Source of the DNA: Scolanthus callimorphus
Taxonomy: Eukaryota > Cnidaria > Anthozoa > Actiniaria > Edwardsiidae
Direction: 5' to 3'
Length of the DNA: 64,000 bases
Assembly: GCA_033964015.1 (NCBI GenBank)
Contig: CM066912.1
Location: 27,589,532 to 27,653,531 of the forward strand
Within the stretch, counting starts at the first letter, position 1. The number at the start of each line of letters is the position of its first letter. The notes below the pieces were generated by a model. It worked only from the letters and a program-made list of their open reading frames with translations. It made no database searches and was not told where the DNA came from. A program made the position numbers and the translations under genes. Shown piece by piece: positions 52,601 through 63,798 of this stretch.

Positions 52601-54994
52601 ACGAATCGAGAATTTTGTGATACCAAAAATATTTTTAAATTGCTACATATGGTTTACCCATATTCCCTAGCGGTCTGGGCGCGTAACGCTTAAGCGCTTT
52701 ACCGACAACGTTCCTGAAATAGTTGTATATATTCCTACCGAATATTCTACAATCTTCTTTGCTGTGCAGAGCAGTCATAATCAGTTTTTTGCTAAACATT
52801 TGCTATTTCCTTGTTCAGGTATTATTACAAATATCCCAAAGGGAATGGTAACGGATCAGTTTGGTATGATTGGACTGTTAACATTCATACGAGCGGCGGA
52901 GACGGAACAAACCTAGTAACGTTAGCGCTTGGAAGGTAAGCCTGTAGTGTGTGTTCAAAAAAGAGATGGGAAAAAGAGGTTTTGTGTGGATTACCGCCAT
53001 TGATCAAGTCTATGTTTTTTCTTTTACCTACGATTCATACCGTATTCCTTTCCTATTCTTTTATTTATGTTTTATTTTATTTTCTCTTCTCTTATGATCA
53101 TACTTGAGGACTCTGTCCGACTGGCGTAACAATGTTACGATTTGTTTGCTTGTTTATCATAACCTTTAATAACAAAAATGATTGATCTGGATCATATTAT
53201 AGATAACGTTGGTAGATTTTAGATTGATTCAGCTCTGATTTAGCGTAGAGTTTTATGGGCTAAGAGAATCAGCGTCACGCAAGTAGCGCACAGAGTCCTT
53301 AAACTAGCCTACCGTTGTATATCAAAACGCCCAAGTACTAATTGTTGGCCTTTCTTTTTGCCATTGCAGTGATCTTACGACGCTGGGCCTGAACCTGAAT
53401 TCTCCCGAGTAAGTCGACAAGTTGTTTGATTTATCTCCTAGTTTGCCATTGATTTATAACCACCCATGCCTTGTCTGTTTTAGGAGCTTGTATCATACTT
53501 TTGGTTCCCCGTTCGCAGACAGTCCTTGCAGACCTCATGAGATTGGTGAGTCACATACATGTACAATACACACAGCGTTCCGGAGTCCGATGGACTGTAG
53601 TGGTGTACCATCGGAAAATGCATATGATTATGGGAACTGAGGCCTTTTTGTGTAATGTCACATCGGATCCGGTTGTACCTGCTGTAAACTTTTTGTAGGT
53701 GTTTATGGATATATTTGCTTTCCTCTGCTCCGCTTGCTCGTATATATATATATATATACGAAACCGTTCTTAAAATTGTACAAATGACTTCATTTCAGAT
53801 TATCATGTCCCACCCGAGTACAGGATAAACACTTTTATCCGAGAAAAGGTAATATTTTTTAGCGTGCAGTACATTTGAATTTCACTGCGATGATTTGCTT
53901 GCACGTTAGAACGGATTTCAGATGACTGTCATGAATAATTTGCAATAACTTTGCAATCACTTTATTTGTTTCACTACAGTCATGAAATCCGCTCTAATGT
54001 CTTTATTGGTTTATGCGAGTGTTAGAGCGGATTTCAGATGACTGTCGTGGTAATTCGCAATTACTTTGTTTTATTCAGAATTGGTGTAATTACTTTGCGA
54101 TTGGTTTCGCTACAGTCATATGAAAGCCTCTCTATGACAAGTTGGAGTTAATAGCGGAGCTCCTTAGCGCCCAGGGGCCGGTTCCTGAAAGGTTGGATAA
54201 AGTTATCCACGGATAAAAGTTATCTGTTGTATAGGTTTTGTTCAGGATTTATCCGTTGGATAGCGTTTATCCACTGATAACTCTTAACTGGCCTTCTAGG
54301 AATCGGCCCCAAACATATACCGCAGAGCTTCAATGGGGGCTTCGATTTTAGGCAGTGCCTAAATCTATATGATTTTTATTTCGTAGCTTGCCCCAATCAA
54401 ACTAAGTCGATACGGCGAGGACCTCTTATTTTATCTGTACTACACTAATGGTGGAGACATTCTACAACTGGCAGCGGCGGCAGAGCTGTAAGTAATAGAG
54501 AAATGATAATAATAAAACAGCTGATGTAGCGTCTATACATTACTGTTCTAGGCGCTTTACATGTATGAGGACGGGTGAACAAGTTGACTCGTGAATGGGC
54601 AGTCGGATGACCCTCAATAGAATACGTAAGAGGGTATCGCATGCGGCGGGAGATGCGAATTTTATCTTCGAAACGTGAAAAGTGTATTTTCAAATTGTTG
54701 GACAAATTGTGTAAAATATATAAACAAATAAATAAAACCACAAGCAAAGAGAGCAAGCTGATCGCGTTCTCTTGTCATTTCAGATACGCACGTGACTGGC
54801 GGTACCACAAGGACGAGAGGGTGTGGCTAACACGTGCTCCAGGCGTGGAACCACAAGTCAAATCGAGCAACTACGAGCGCGGCACTTACTACTTCTTTGA
54901 CTGCACCACGTGGCGAAAGGTTCCGAAGGAGTTTCACCTGGAGTACGACAAGCTGGAAGAGAAACCAACGTTACAGCCCATTCCAGCACAATAG
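40614..54994 (+). CDS. CNOT2: CNOT2, CCR4-NOT complex subunit 2 (one apparent single-base frame break)
   Basis: 21 coding exons: 40563-40630 (ATG 40614, in-frame TAA upstream at 40593), 41096-41285, 41732-41843, 43358-43419, 43891-44050, 44837-44948, 46405-46506, 47186-47261, 48017-48068, 48667-48762, 49340-49552, 50211-50266, 51308-51344, 51578-51638, 51930-52000, 52819-52935, 53370-53408, 53484-53545, 53799-53848, 54387-54487, 54784-54994. All phases agree. The N-terminal half is Ser/Pro/Gln/Gly-rich and disordered. LDLSEFPSL and FSILNEDFPALPGS are conserved CNOT2 motifs. The C-terminal NOT box has NIPKGMVTDQFGMIGLLTFI, SDLTTLGLNLNSPE, RYGEDLLFYLYYTNGGDILQ and YERGTYYFFDCTTWRKVPKE. CNOT2 pairs with CNOT3 on the CNOT1 scaffold in mRNA deadenylation and repression. 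Near 52911 (gaacaaacc) one base is missing, or the frame hits TAG. Exon lengths sum to 1997; 1998 gives 665 residues. Confidence 0.93.
40740..41035. repeat. Repeat with GATATTACACGGTGGCNCGAAGATATG, copy 1
   Basis: It shares long blocks with 56840-57160: agaggatattacacggtggc, cgaagatatgagttttattt, tatagacaaaccagaaaaa and tatcctcactagtgaggata. The second copy contains an extra inverted half (gaatgagcgcagcgaatgag). It is a foldback element family in CNOT2 intron 1. Confidence 0.75.
41291..41522. mobile_element. GAGCCTGTGTCAG-family MITE in CNOT2 intron
   Basis: ttaaagagcctgtgt on the left and acacatgctctttaa on the right. The interior includes gagaaagcatccatttccat. This copy has no nested insertion and serves as the empty site for 3691-3845. 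Confidence 0.75.
41865..42080. mobile_element. CCAGGGCCTGACA repeat
   Basis: It begins ccagggcctgacac and ends gtcatgccctg, with gcaaccatatggttgcca inside. Its homologue is at 20800-21012. Confidence 0.7.
42093..42873. mobile_element. GAGCCTGTGTCAG-family MITE split by a mariner-type MITE
   Basis: The left half (ttaaagagcctgtgtcagct...catcggctta) and right half (agacaatatagagcaattttctc...gagtggctggcactttaat) flank the element at 42179-42722. Confidence 0.8.
42179..42722. mobile_element. Mariner-type MITE (TA-CAGTCGAAGCTCTC) with GTAAGCGACC repeats
   Basis: The ends cagtcgaagctctc and gagagcttcgactg are complementary and flanked by TA (42177-42178, 42723-42724). The word ctcgtaagcgacc or its complement occurs at least eight times within 544 bp. 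TA duplication plus a CAGT end indicates mobilisation by a Tc1/mariner transposase. No transposase is encoded. Confidence 0.88.
44137..44357. mobile_element. MITE with CATTCTCGNACCCAG ends, copy 2
   Basis: cattctcgaacccagtgctc and gagctctgggtacgagaatg bound it. The interior matches 35916-36128. It lies in a CNOT2 intron. Confidence 0.8.
45399..46178. mobile_element. 780-bp element, CAGGGCATCTGACAGGGTG ends, 6-bp target duplication
   Basis: The 19-bp ends are exact complements. ATTAGA lies on both sides (45393-45398 and 46179-46184). The interior is AT-rich with many ttgtgcgga/ttgtgtgga words near both ends. CAGGG ends recall hAT elements, but those normally give 8-bp duplications. No transposase is present. 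Confidence 0.85.
47754..47942. mobile_element. Foldback MITE, AGATTTCGTATGACT ends, copy 2
   Basis: agatttcgtatgactatgaaaa and tttttcacagtcatacgaaatct pair. The interior includes gcagtcgcggtaaggtc. A diverged third copy is at 48130-48312. Confidence 0.8.
50461..50692. repeat. GAGCCTGTGTCAG-family MITE, diverged copy
   Basis: taaagagcctcactcaggcgcc, gagaaagcatccatttccat, catcggctgatttagg and ttctaatatcgaa match the family. It lies in a CNOT2 intron. Confidence 0.65.
52018..52440. repeat. 32-bp satellite beside a CNOT2 splice donor
   Basis: The unit is acagacacacaggcagaccg plus accaaccaaaca, about 13 units, one shortened. Since 32 is not a multiple of 3 and the unit has no stops in several frames, long open frames appear on both strands (187 codons plus, 146-220 codons in all minus frames). 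These are repeat artefacts. The array begins about 18 bp after the donor of the exon ending at 52000. Confidence 0.92.
53920..54130. repeat. Paired repeats with AGAGCGGATTTCAGATGACTGT
   Basis: Two adjacent hairpin copies (about 53928-53998 and 54023-54130) each begin gcggatttcagatgactgtc, with gaaatccgctct or its variant opposite. Related ends occur at 46800 and 48555. Confidence 0.65.
54172..54313. mobile_element. MITE with GGGGCCGGTTCCTGAAAGG ends
   Basis: ggggccggttcctgaaagg pairs with ccttctaggaatcggcccc. Inner arms gttatccacggataa / ttatccactgataac are also present. Length is about 142 bp, and it lies 73 bp before a CNOT2 exon. Confidence 0.8.
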
Positions 54995-57300
54995 TCTATT
55001 TGTACGATATCTTCTCTGTGTAAAGGGACTAAAGCAGCAACTCATTGTTTGTCGGTTGGGCTTCCTGTGGTTAAGTGTAAGGCTGAAGGCGCTCTTGTCG
55101 GTCACCCTGTTGCATTTACCACAGGCAGCTCACCTTACAGATTGACTTCAGAGACGAGACTACGAGAGATGACGAGCCCGAGACCTCCGGGTTGGAGAAT
55201 AATCCGGGGATTTTCTTTGCGCTTGTGCAAAAACGTTTTCGGAGTAGCATTTACTTTTCCACAGGGATACCAAACCGTACCACACTTGCCTCATAGCGCC
55301 GAGAATGTGTGGTATTGTTGTGGAATCAGGTTGTTATGTTCACGGCCATCTTAGACTTCGTTCTGGACATAGTGTGTCGAAGAGAGTGAGGTCAGCCCAT
55401 GTGGCTGACTCGGTCTCTTGGTGGTGATGGTAATGTTATACCAGAAGCATATATTACCCGGAACCTCCGACAACGTGAACTGTTTTTAGATATATCCCCC
55501 CCCCCCCCCCCCCCCCCCCGAACTAGGATCGGTTCCCAGCGGTAGTGGGTATTACTGACAAAGCCTTCGTAATCGCGGGCGCACCAATCCTTTAGTGGCT
55601 GGGAACCGAACCTACGCCACCCGGATACTTTTACTGGACATTGCCTCTTGGATTATAATATCCTGTTTGGTATTGCCACAAGCTTCATCAGAGGTAAACT
55701 AATAAGAAAAGCTTTGAGTCATATCTGTAACAGGGGCCCATACTCAAGATCGTGATTATGTCGTTTTAGTGGCCAAATAAGCAAGAGGGGAACAGTACTT
55801 TGTTAAACCACAATACATGCAAGATACTGACAAGAAGTCCCTTTTCAGTCACCATCCAGTAACCAGAAAATATTTGTTGTTCCCGTAAAAATGTAGAGTG
55901 CTTCAAACTGACCCCACCCTACCCCTCCTATGATGATAGAAAGGCAGTTCTGTACAATCAGACCCGCAGGAAGGGGGAGGGGGGGGGGGGGGGGGGGGGG
56001 GGGTTCAAAGCTAAAACAAACCGCCTCAAAAAGTAAGGAAAACGAGCCCCGTCCAAAAAGACAAGCTACAGGACAGATGATGTACCCATTCTGGTCAGTG
56101 ACGGAATGAAGTGAGCAAATGAAGCACGGTTTCATGTTTCCTCTGCTGTGGATATAATAGTGGAAGTTCCGGGTAATAGGACGCTGGTCGACCTTATTTC
56201 GTTGTTAATGTAGCGTTTCTGATGTTGTACAACCTTTGTATAGTACAGATATGAAGTAAAGACGAATGAGAGAGATTTGTTGTGTTGTTATATTTGTGCT
56301 ACCATCATCCAGTTCCGCGCATGTCCCTTATCCACTGCAGGAGTGGATTTAGGAGGGGGCCGCGGTCCCCCTTTCTCTGTATTTGCTGGAGGAAATTTTG
56401 AAATTTTCGTCCCATGTTTTCACTGGGAAGTGGTCGACCTTCCTCCCGCCCTCTGAGAAGTCGTGTTTCTCTCTGTGTGAATCCGCGGGTAGTAAGAGCG
56501 TGGACAGAGAGGAAATGACCTGCTTTAGACCACTAAATTTCAAATAATAAGGTCAGGTTAGCTCAGATAAGCTTGATTTTTTGCATACAGACTCCTTGTC
56601 TGATTAAAAACAAAATATCAAAAATGACTTTTTTCTAATGGATCCGTCTTTGAGATATTAGGCTTTAAACATTGGTTTCTGTGCCATTTTATGGGAGAAT
56701 TAGTACTTTGATCAGGAATTATGCAAACTTTGCTCAATCATATCTAAAATTCATACTCTTCAATTTTCTTAAAAATTTGGAATTAAGTTTTTAGCCATAG
56801 AAACTCTTTGTATACGGAATCTTGAGCTTATATATAGAGGATATTACACGGTGGCGCGAAGATATGAGTTTTATTTTCGAGTGGCAAGAACAATATTTTA
56901 CGAATGAGCGCAGCGAATGAGTAAAATATTGTTTTTGACACGAGAAAATAAAACTCATATCTCCAAGCCACCGTCTAATTTTCTTTTTCTTATATAGACA
57001 AACCAGAAAAAATATTCCAAATTGATTCCAAGCATTTTTGTTTTGACTGATATCCTCACTAGTGAGGATATGGAAAATATGTCACTGAGGACCCGGATGT
57101 AGCTTCGTATGAGATCTACGCGCGAGTGGCGTATTTCCCAGTAAAACACTCGTGTCTATATAATAAGTTGAAATATGGCGAAGTTAGACATTTCATTTTT
57201 GGTAATTTCCGTCTGTCAAGAGCGTGCGTATATCTTTGAAGTCAAAATAGTGAATGCAAACATAAAAAAGCTGCTGGAATTCACTAAGTAGTGGAGTACC
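54995..57300. other. CNOT2 3' UTR and spacer, repeat-rich
   Basis: No canonical AATAAA is obvious soon after the stop. There are a poly-C run at 55497-55519, a hairpin ggatcggttcccagc/gctgggaaccga at about 55527-55612, and a G run at about 55980-56003. An inverted CAGTAAATG-family fragment lies at 56340-56430, and the second ATTACACGGTGGC repeat at 56840-57160. No gene is seen. Confidence 0.45.
56840..57160. mobile_element. ATTACACGGTGGC foldback repeat, copy 2
   Basis: gagttttattttcgagtggc and gacacgagaaaataaaactc pair, as do ttttacgaatgagcg and gaatgagtaaaat. A longer version of the repeat at 40740-41035. Confidence 0.75.
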
Positions 57301-57917
57301 GTGATATTCTTTATTCAATGGATAGCAAAGGGTAAACGCGCGAATGTGGATACTTTTTCACTAAATGATGATGATGATGATGACCTCGGTTTCCTTTGTG
57401 CGCAGTTTTGTATAGCCTCCCCGCAGGCTCTCTTTGTTTCTTCACGCCGGAAATATTGGCTTGCCTTGACGTTCGCACTTCGCACGTTTGTATGTGATTC
57501 CTTTGTGCACACTCTCGTTTTTGTGGGTTTCCTGTGGAAAACAAGCCTCAACAAAATGTGCGCGCGCTTTCCGCGCGTGTAAAAGGGCGCTGTCCGCCTT
57601 TGTCCGCCTAATATAAAGAAAGCATTTAGAAAACGAAAACTTCACCAGAAACAAAGAGAGCCTGCGGACAGGTTAAGTTTGGTACGTCTTTGGGCTCATT
57701 GTTCCGATCGTTCGTTGGGCAGCCTATTTGATTTGGTCCGACGCCGCCTGGTTCGAGATGTAGTACCCATTCCCCCAGCAACATGCGCGGCGTCCCGCTG
57801 TAGGCTCGGGGTTTGACAGTGAAAGTTATGCAAAGTTTTGACTTCTATGGTTTCCTAGCTGTTCTTGCCTAATTCATGAGCAATTTAGCTCCTTAACTCG
57901 CCTGGGAGGTGGCAGCA

Positions 57918-57965
57918 ATGAAACAGCAATTAGAGAAAGCTCAGTATGAAGAAATCGTCAAAAAG
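57918..57965 (+). other. Possible 5' exon of STK33 carrying an upstream ATG
   Basis: The ATG at 57918 opens MKQQLEKAQYEEIVKK, ending at a strong donor AAG|gtgagt. If spliced to the acceptor at 58690/58691, its frame runs past the kinase start codon and stops near 58882 in a different frame. It would therefore be an overlapping upstream ORF of about 80 codons, not the kinase N-terminus. Whether it is transcribed with STK33 is inference. Confidence 0.35.
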
Positions 57966-58761
57966 GTGAGTTTTCGAAGCGCGAATTTGTTGAGACTGTG
58001 AACTCAAAAAGTCAAGTTCTTGCCCGGTTTCTGTAGCTTATATTTTCTATCCCTTGTAATACAATTATTGGCATTGAAATCCGTATAAATCCTTCTAAAT
58101 TCCAGCAGGAGATAGTAACTGGGTTTGGATAAGCCCAGAGAGCTTCATTGCTGAATGTTTTGCTTTAAGGTTGCATGTTTTGGAGGGCAAATTCGCAATC
58201 AAAATGGGACCCGCTTAGCTTAGAAATCAGTCCAATTTGAATTTTGTCCCGTTTTATACCTCGAAACTACAACTTCTTCCTCGAATTTTTTAAACTTGTG
58301 TGGTATGTGTGGTCTATTAATGGCAACTTCACTGGAACTTAAGTTGTTGTGGCCACAATTTGGTTTCTAGGATCATTTTCGCGTAAACTTACGAAGTGTG
58401 AAATAAATCACTTGTCCCGAACTACAGCTAAGAAGTCAACCAAATTACTTGGCGAACTCGACGATCTTGTCCCTAAAACTGGCTGAATTTTTGGCGTCCT
58501 GACTTATAATCTGTCCTCTCAACGCCGAAGGAAGGAAGAAATATATTTGTAATCAAATGTATGTATTGTTTAAGTAAATAGAACAGTTAGGCTGTGTAAA
58601 AATGAAGACATTTGAGAGACGAGCGGTTTGTTGACTTGTGCTATAAGCAAGTCAAAGCGCTTTAACCTCAGCTCTGTTACTTCTTTTCAGGTTAAAATCT
58701 TGAGAAAGTATGAGAATTTCGACGTGTTAGTTCAAGATTTCGAGTTACACTGGGCTGCAAT

Positions 58762-61700
58762 ATGGCCCAGTACACAAACAAGAAGGAATTTCCGATCAGA
58801 CACACAAGAATTGAAGACGAGAAGCAGATTGAAGACGTTTATGAATTTGGCGAAATTCTTGGTCGTGGTAGTTTTGGGGTCGTAACAGAAGCCAAACAAA
58901 TAGAAAACGGAACGAGATGGGCCATCAAAGCCGTTAATAAAGAAAAAGTAAGTAAAATATTGAAATATATCTTCTATTAAGGCAAGAAACCTTCAGTTTT
59001 TTCCCAGCGGCTGCTTTGAGGTCATTTGTGCGGCACCTCTCCTAACTTTTAGCATTGCAATTATTTATTTTCAAAAGAACTTCATTAATTAGGTGTTCTC
59101 TTATTAGCAGAAATTTAATTAAATGATGAAGTCTACTAAATCCTACAGAAAATAAATTCATTATATTATGCCTTTTTTCGTTAATTTTTATACTAAGTTT
59201 GCTATTTTCAGTTAATGCTATCAATCAAGGTTTCTTTTTTTCAATAACATTGTGGATAAATGAGGATTGAAACTAAAAGTATTTAAACCTGCAGGGTTCT
59301 GCTGAAATGTGTAGTTTTCCCCAATTTTTGTTTCTTGTATGTCAGTAAGGAAAATGACATGGAAACTGACAGCTACTTCTAGTTTGCAATTCAGTTGTCC
59401 AAAGTGGCCATCAGTTGGAAGGCATTTACAAGATATTGTTGTTCTTGTTTTAGTTTCCATTATTTTTATTCAAAACTATTCAAAACTGTATGAATATTCT
59501 ATGATGCTGAATTATTTAGTGGAAGAGCTGATGATCCTCAATAATATGGTTCGTGTGATTTATGGATGACTCACTGTCAAACTGCCAGGGGTTAAAGGAC
59601 TTTGACATTAATATGGGATAAGGAATTATTGGAAAAACTAAAGTAAAGAAAGCCTGTTGTCATTTGATTTTTTGTTATCTTTATTTCATTTGAATTTCTG
59701 TAGTCAAATGGATTTAGTTTATTTGACAAATTTGATCAAATAAACCTAATTTTGAATTCTTTGCGATGACTAATGACCATAAAATATTTTGCAAGCTGGC
59801 TGTCAATCCCTACAAAATCTTTTTGCAGCCCTACTATATTGCAGCTTCAGATTGTGAACCCTAGCAACTGAGCATTACATCCTAAGGCTTTTATCTGCCC
59901 TCAGGTGTAAATTAATACAACTAAATTCTGGTCTATTACAGCTAACGTTTTCATTTCGGTGTAAAATTACTCAAATTAATGCTGCAACAAATTTATTAAT
60001 TTCTGCTAAAAAAATCACAACATCCAGATTTTTAGGGGTTGCATCTTAAATTTTGATGCTATGTGTAAAATTATACCCAGGAATTGTTATTAATTTTGAG
60101 CCCTGTACTTTGGTACTGAAGACAAATTAGCACTAAAGCTGGTTGTCATAGTGAAGATCAGTAATTACCGATACAGCTCAGACCCTTGATAACTTACGTC
60201 AATACAGCAAGATTTTCAATGCATAACACTCAAGGAACATGGCTCAGTTGGTCATAAAGCCAGAACACAGCTTCTCATCTAATCCAGAGAATATTTTTTC
60301 ATAAATGCTGTGTGCAAATGTGTTCTAGAATGTATGGTACTAAGGTCACACTTGCATTGTTTACCTAACAAAATAATAGCTTCCTCAATTTGTATTTTTT
60401 TATTCAATTTTTTTTCATGACCATCTAACAATATGGGAAACTTCTAGGAGGTAACATTGTATAGTTATTATAACTGGTTGCCAAGGCAACAAACTGCAAG
60501 CCTCTGCATTGTTAATATTATGTAGTGCTATATTTAGCTTTCAAATAATATTTACTCTTGAGTATGCAGGTGTTCTACCAACCATGCTATTTTCTTCTTT
60601 TATCTGACTTAATATCACCAGAATTAAGATATGTTTCAAGTACCCTATTTTTGGTATAACAAGAGCTTTTAATAGTTTATTGAATTCACAATAAAATGCT
60701 TTTAGGGGTCCATCACCAACCGAGAGCCTTTGCAGACTCTTAGGCGATCAGAGCACCAGAAAAACAATGGATCAATTTGAAAAAAAAAAGAAAACAGGGC
60801 GCAAAGGCTCCCAGTTGGTGATTGGCCTTTAAGAAGGCTGCATGCAAGCTGAGAATTTTGCAGGCCTATAGCTCTGTTTATTTAATGCCCTGCTGTCAAA
60901 TATTATTAAAAGCCACTATCCATTATTGCTTTATTGTCATCCTGAACAGAGTACTGTGGAATTACTTGGGTCACTGAATTTCAGAGTTCAGTGGATAAGG
61001 ATTTATGCAACAGTGTAATCCGTGTTTTAGAGTAGAGCTCCCAAATTTATTTTTGTTTAGGTATTGGAGATTTTAGGAAGATGGGGTTGATCACAATTAA
61101 AACATTAAAAATACAATCATGCAGAATGCCAAAGCAAGCAACACCTACTGTGATTAAGAACACTATATTTCATAAGATCATTGATTTTTGTTTGAAGTGT
61201 TTGCAAAAACTAAATTACTTGTTCTTCATTTTAAAAGAATTTTGAGTCCCAAATATTAAAGTAGGGAAGTAACGATGAAGCAGGTTGACTTTTCTACTAT
61301 AAATGGTTTTTCAGGAGTATGTTAATTTATGCGCAACTAATTCTTCTTCAAATGTAAATAGAATTGGAAAAAGCAACAATAGATTTAAATTAAGTAAAAC
61401 CTTCTTACATCTACATGAGCTAAATCATCTCCTATTTCTGTTAGGCAAAGCATGCAAATTAGACACTTAAATAGACCAATAATAGAACTAGAGATTGAAG
61501 TGTTTCATTGGGACCCAGGATCAGGGAAGAAATCCCATTGGCATTGGAGAATGAAATAAATATGTTTTTTCTTTTATACCCATAACCCTTGAATACAGTT
61601 AGTAAAAGTGGACTATTAGAGTGTTGTTTTCATTGAAATGGCTGCAACATAAAGTGAAGCGAAGAATGGCTGGTAAAGTACTATAATCATAGACTATAGA

Positions 61701-63798
61701 AATAAATTATTGAAAGCAGCGCCATACAGTTCTCCGCATTTATAAAGAGAGTCAGCCTTTCGACAACAAGTCCTCCTCAGTGGCCGTACACAATGTGTGA
61801 TAAGAATGCAAGTGACAGTATAGGTACATAGTTATGTTGGGATCCCTGTGTGCAAGGCACACATGGAGGGGGCACATGGATCTACCCTATTAAGGATACC
61901 GTAAACCTTTGTGGGTACCCTTCGCACAAAAATTCTCTATGTGGCGCATTTAAATAAACCCCAATAAACTAGATATCATTTTAAAGCTTAATAAATGAAG
62001 TTTATGATGACACAGTTTTTATTCTGTTTTTTTTCGAAATCTGCTCTAACGCGGAAAGGAAAACGACAAAATGGTGCGATTTAAATATGCAAAATGTTTG
62101 TATAGAAATATAGCGTGCATTGGCTTCAATTCTGTCTTAAATCAATCAACACTCATTGAATTACTAAAGTGTGTCGGCGATTTTTAATATTATATTTAAT
62201 CCATTCCAGAATTAGAACTTCTGAAAGTTGAAGGTTCATTTATTTGATGAGTTTCGGTCTTCGAACAGTAATAAAAGTGCGGGAAATCAAAATATCAAAA
62301 ACTGCTCGCCAAATTTGAAGGCAATCGTACGAATCCTTGTGGGCAAACATTTTGGGTCTTTCCATTGAATTTTAACCTAACTTAAAATTTTAGCCTTAAT
62401 AGGTTCTTATGTGGAGGAGGCTTAAATGAAAGTTTTAGACTAACAGGTTCTTAAAACCCAGGTTCTTACTACCGTAAAATCACTAAACTGCCGGCACCCT
62501 AGTAAATTTGATCGACCGTTTGTCAGTTTCAGTTCGCTTGTCTGGCTGTTTTGATCGATCCAAATGGTCATGTGGCATTTAAATTTTGTACCAAACAATG
62601 GAAAAACACGCTTTTTTCCATTGTTTGATACAAAAAATTAAATGTCACATGACCATTTGGATCGATCAAAACAGCCAGACAAGCGAACTGAAACTGACAA
62701 ACGATCGATTGAATTTTCAAGGGTGCCAGCAGTTTAGTGATTTCGGTAGTATGTGCAGGTTTTTACTGTATCAGCCACCCAAAATGTTCCTTGCATATAT
62801 TAGACACATTGGAAAATAATTCTGAACACTGTTGGTTGCTGCCATTGCAGGCTGGTAGCTCAGCGGTGAAGCTGTTGGAGCGAGAAGTCCTCATTATGAA
62901 GAAGATCTACCATGAACACCTCGTGCATCTGGAAGAGATTTATGAAACCTCCAAGGTAAGGTGTATTCAAAATCAACTAAGACCCCGTTCACACGAGACC
63001 GGTACAATTCTGGTACGGTACCGCCTGTTCATATGGTACCGGTACAATTCTGGTACGTTTTGCAACAGTGTTCACACAGGACCATGCGCACCTAACCGTA
63101 CCAAAATCGGTCCGGCACTGCAGGTCCCGTGTGAACACGCGACGGTACCGTACCAGAATTGTACCGGTCCAGTTTTGTACCGGTCTTGTGTGAATGGGGC
63201 CTAAGCCACACCCTAAAGTAGTACCTTTTTGGGGTAAAATCGAAAGTTCCAGATAAGTGCCCTTCCCTGCCCCCTGAGTGAAAATCACGGTCAATAAGTA
63301 CAACACATTTGAATGTTTTGTTCTGGCTCACCTTGGTTATATATTAATCATAATTATGTTATAATTCTGTTTCAGCGCATGTACCTAGTAATGGAGCTAT
63401 GTGATGCTGGTGGTCTTGATACAATGTTAGAAAGGAAGAAGAGATTTACAGAAAAGGTACACTGTGCAGGATGATACTCTGGAAGTTGTATTTGTATGGC
63501 ACTTTGATCAAAAAATATCCCTCCTTTTATAATTACCAATTTGCAGTGTGGGCATAAATTGTAACTTAAATCATCCATTGGCCACAATCCTGGCTAGTGA
63601 AATGGAACTTCTGGCAAAATCAAAGAAGTGAAACAGTGTACCTCATACGGATCCCCTGGAGAAAATACTGAGATCCAGCCAACAGTGGTTCACTGTCAGT
63701 GATGCTAAATTTTCTACTTTAATCTCCTTTTTTTCATCAGGAAACATGGACTGTGATAAAACAGCTTGCAAGTGCAGTGGCTTACTTACATGATTTAG
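58762..63798 (+). CDS. STK33: STK33-like serine/threonine kinase, N-terminal part (continues beyond window)
   Basis: Coding exons: 58691-58947 (ATG at 58762), 62851-62955, 63376-63456, 63741-63798; all junction phases agree. The protein begins MAQYTNKKEFPIRHTRIEDE, then the glycine loop LGRGSFGVV, the catalytic lysine in WAIKAVNKEK, helix C glutamate in AGSSAVKLLEREV, hinge region MYLVMELCDAGGLD and QLASAVAYLHDL. NKEKAGSSAVKLLEREV and the helix-E segment match vertebrate STK33 closely. The next exon, with the HRD catalytic loop, should lie past 64000. STK33 is a CAMK-group kinase, testis/cilia-linked in mammals. The start ATG is chosen because the upstream frame is closed or mismatched; the protein is shorter at the N-terminus than mammalian STK33. 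The intron 58948-62850 is long. Confidence 0.9.
58948..62468. other. STK33 intron, mostly featureless
   Basis: AT-rich with no further exon recognised. A reverse Penelope-like 3' fragment lies at 61690-61925. Short open frames here do not show splice context. Confidence 0.5.
61690..61925 (-). mobile_element. Penelope-like 3'-end fragment
   Basis: The reverse complement carries ggccactgaggaggac, cgaaaggctgac and ctgtatggcgctgc, matching the 3' tail of the element at 40130-40205. It also carries ggatccctgtg/gcaaggcac words as at 40045-40075. Only the non-coding tail is preserved. Confidence 0.65.
62469..62749. mobile_element. Near-perfect 281-bp hairpin element, TA flanks
   Basis: ctaccgtaaaatcactaaactgc and gcagtttagtgatttcggtag are complementary, and the arms pair for almost the full length (gtttgtcagtttcagttcgc / gcgaactgaaactgacaaac). 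TA lies on both sides. It ends 101 bp before STK33 exon 62851-62955. Confidence 0.85.
62982..63203. mobile_element. Palindromic MITE (CCCCGTTCACACGAGACCGG)
   Basis: ccccgttcacacgagaccgg and ccggtcttgtgtgaatgggg bound about 220 bp. The words ggtaccggtacaattctggtac recur in both orientations inside. It begins 27 bp after the STK33 donor at 62955. Confidence 0.8.
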
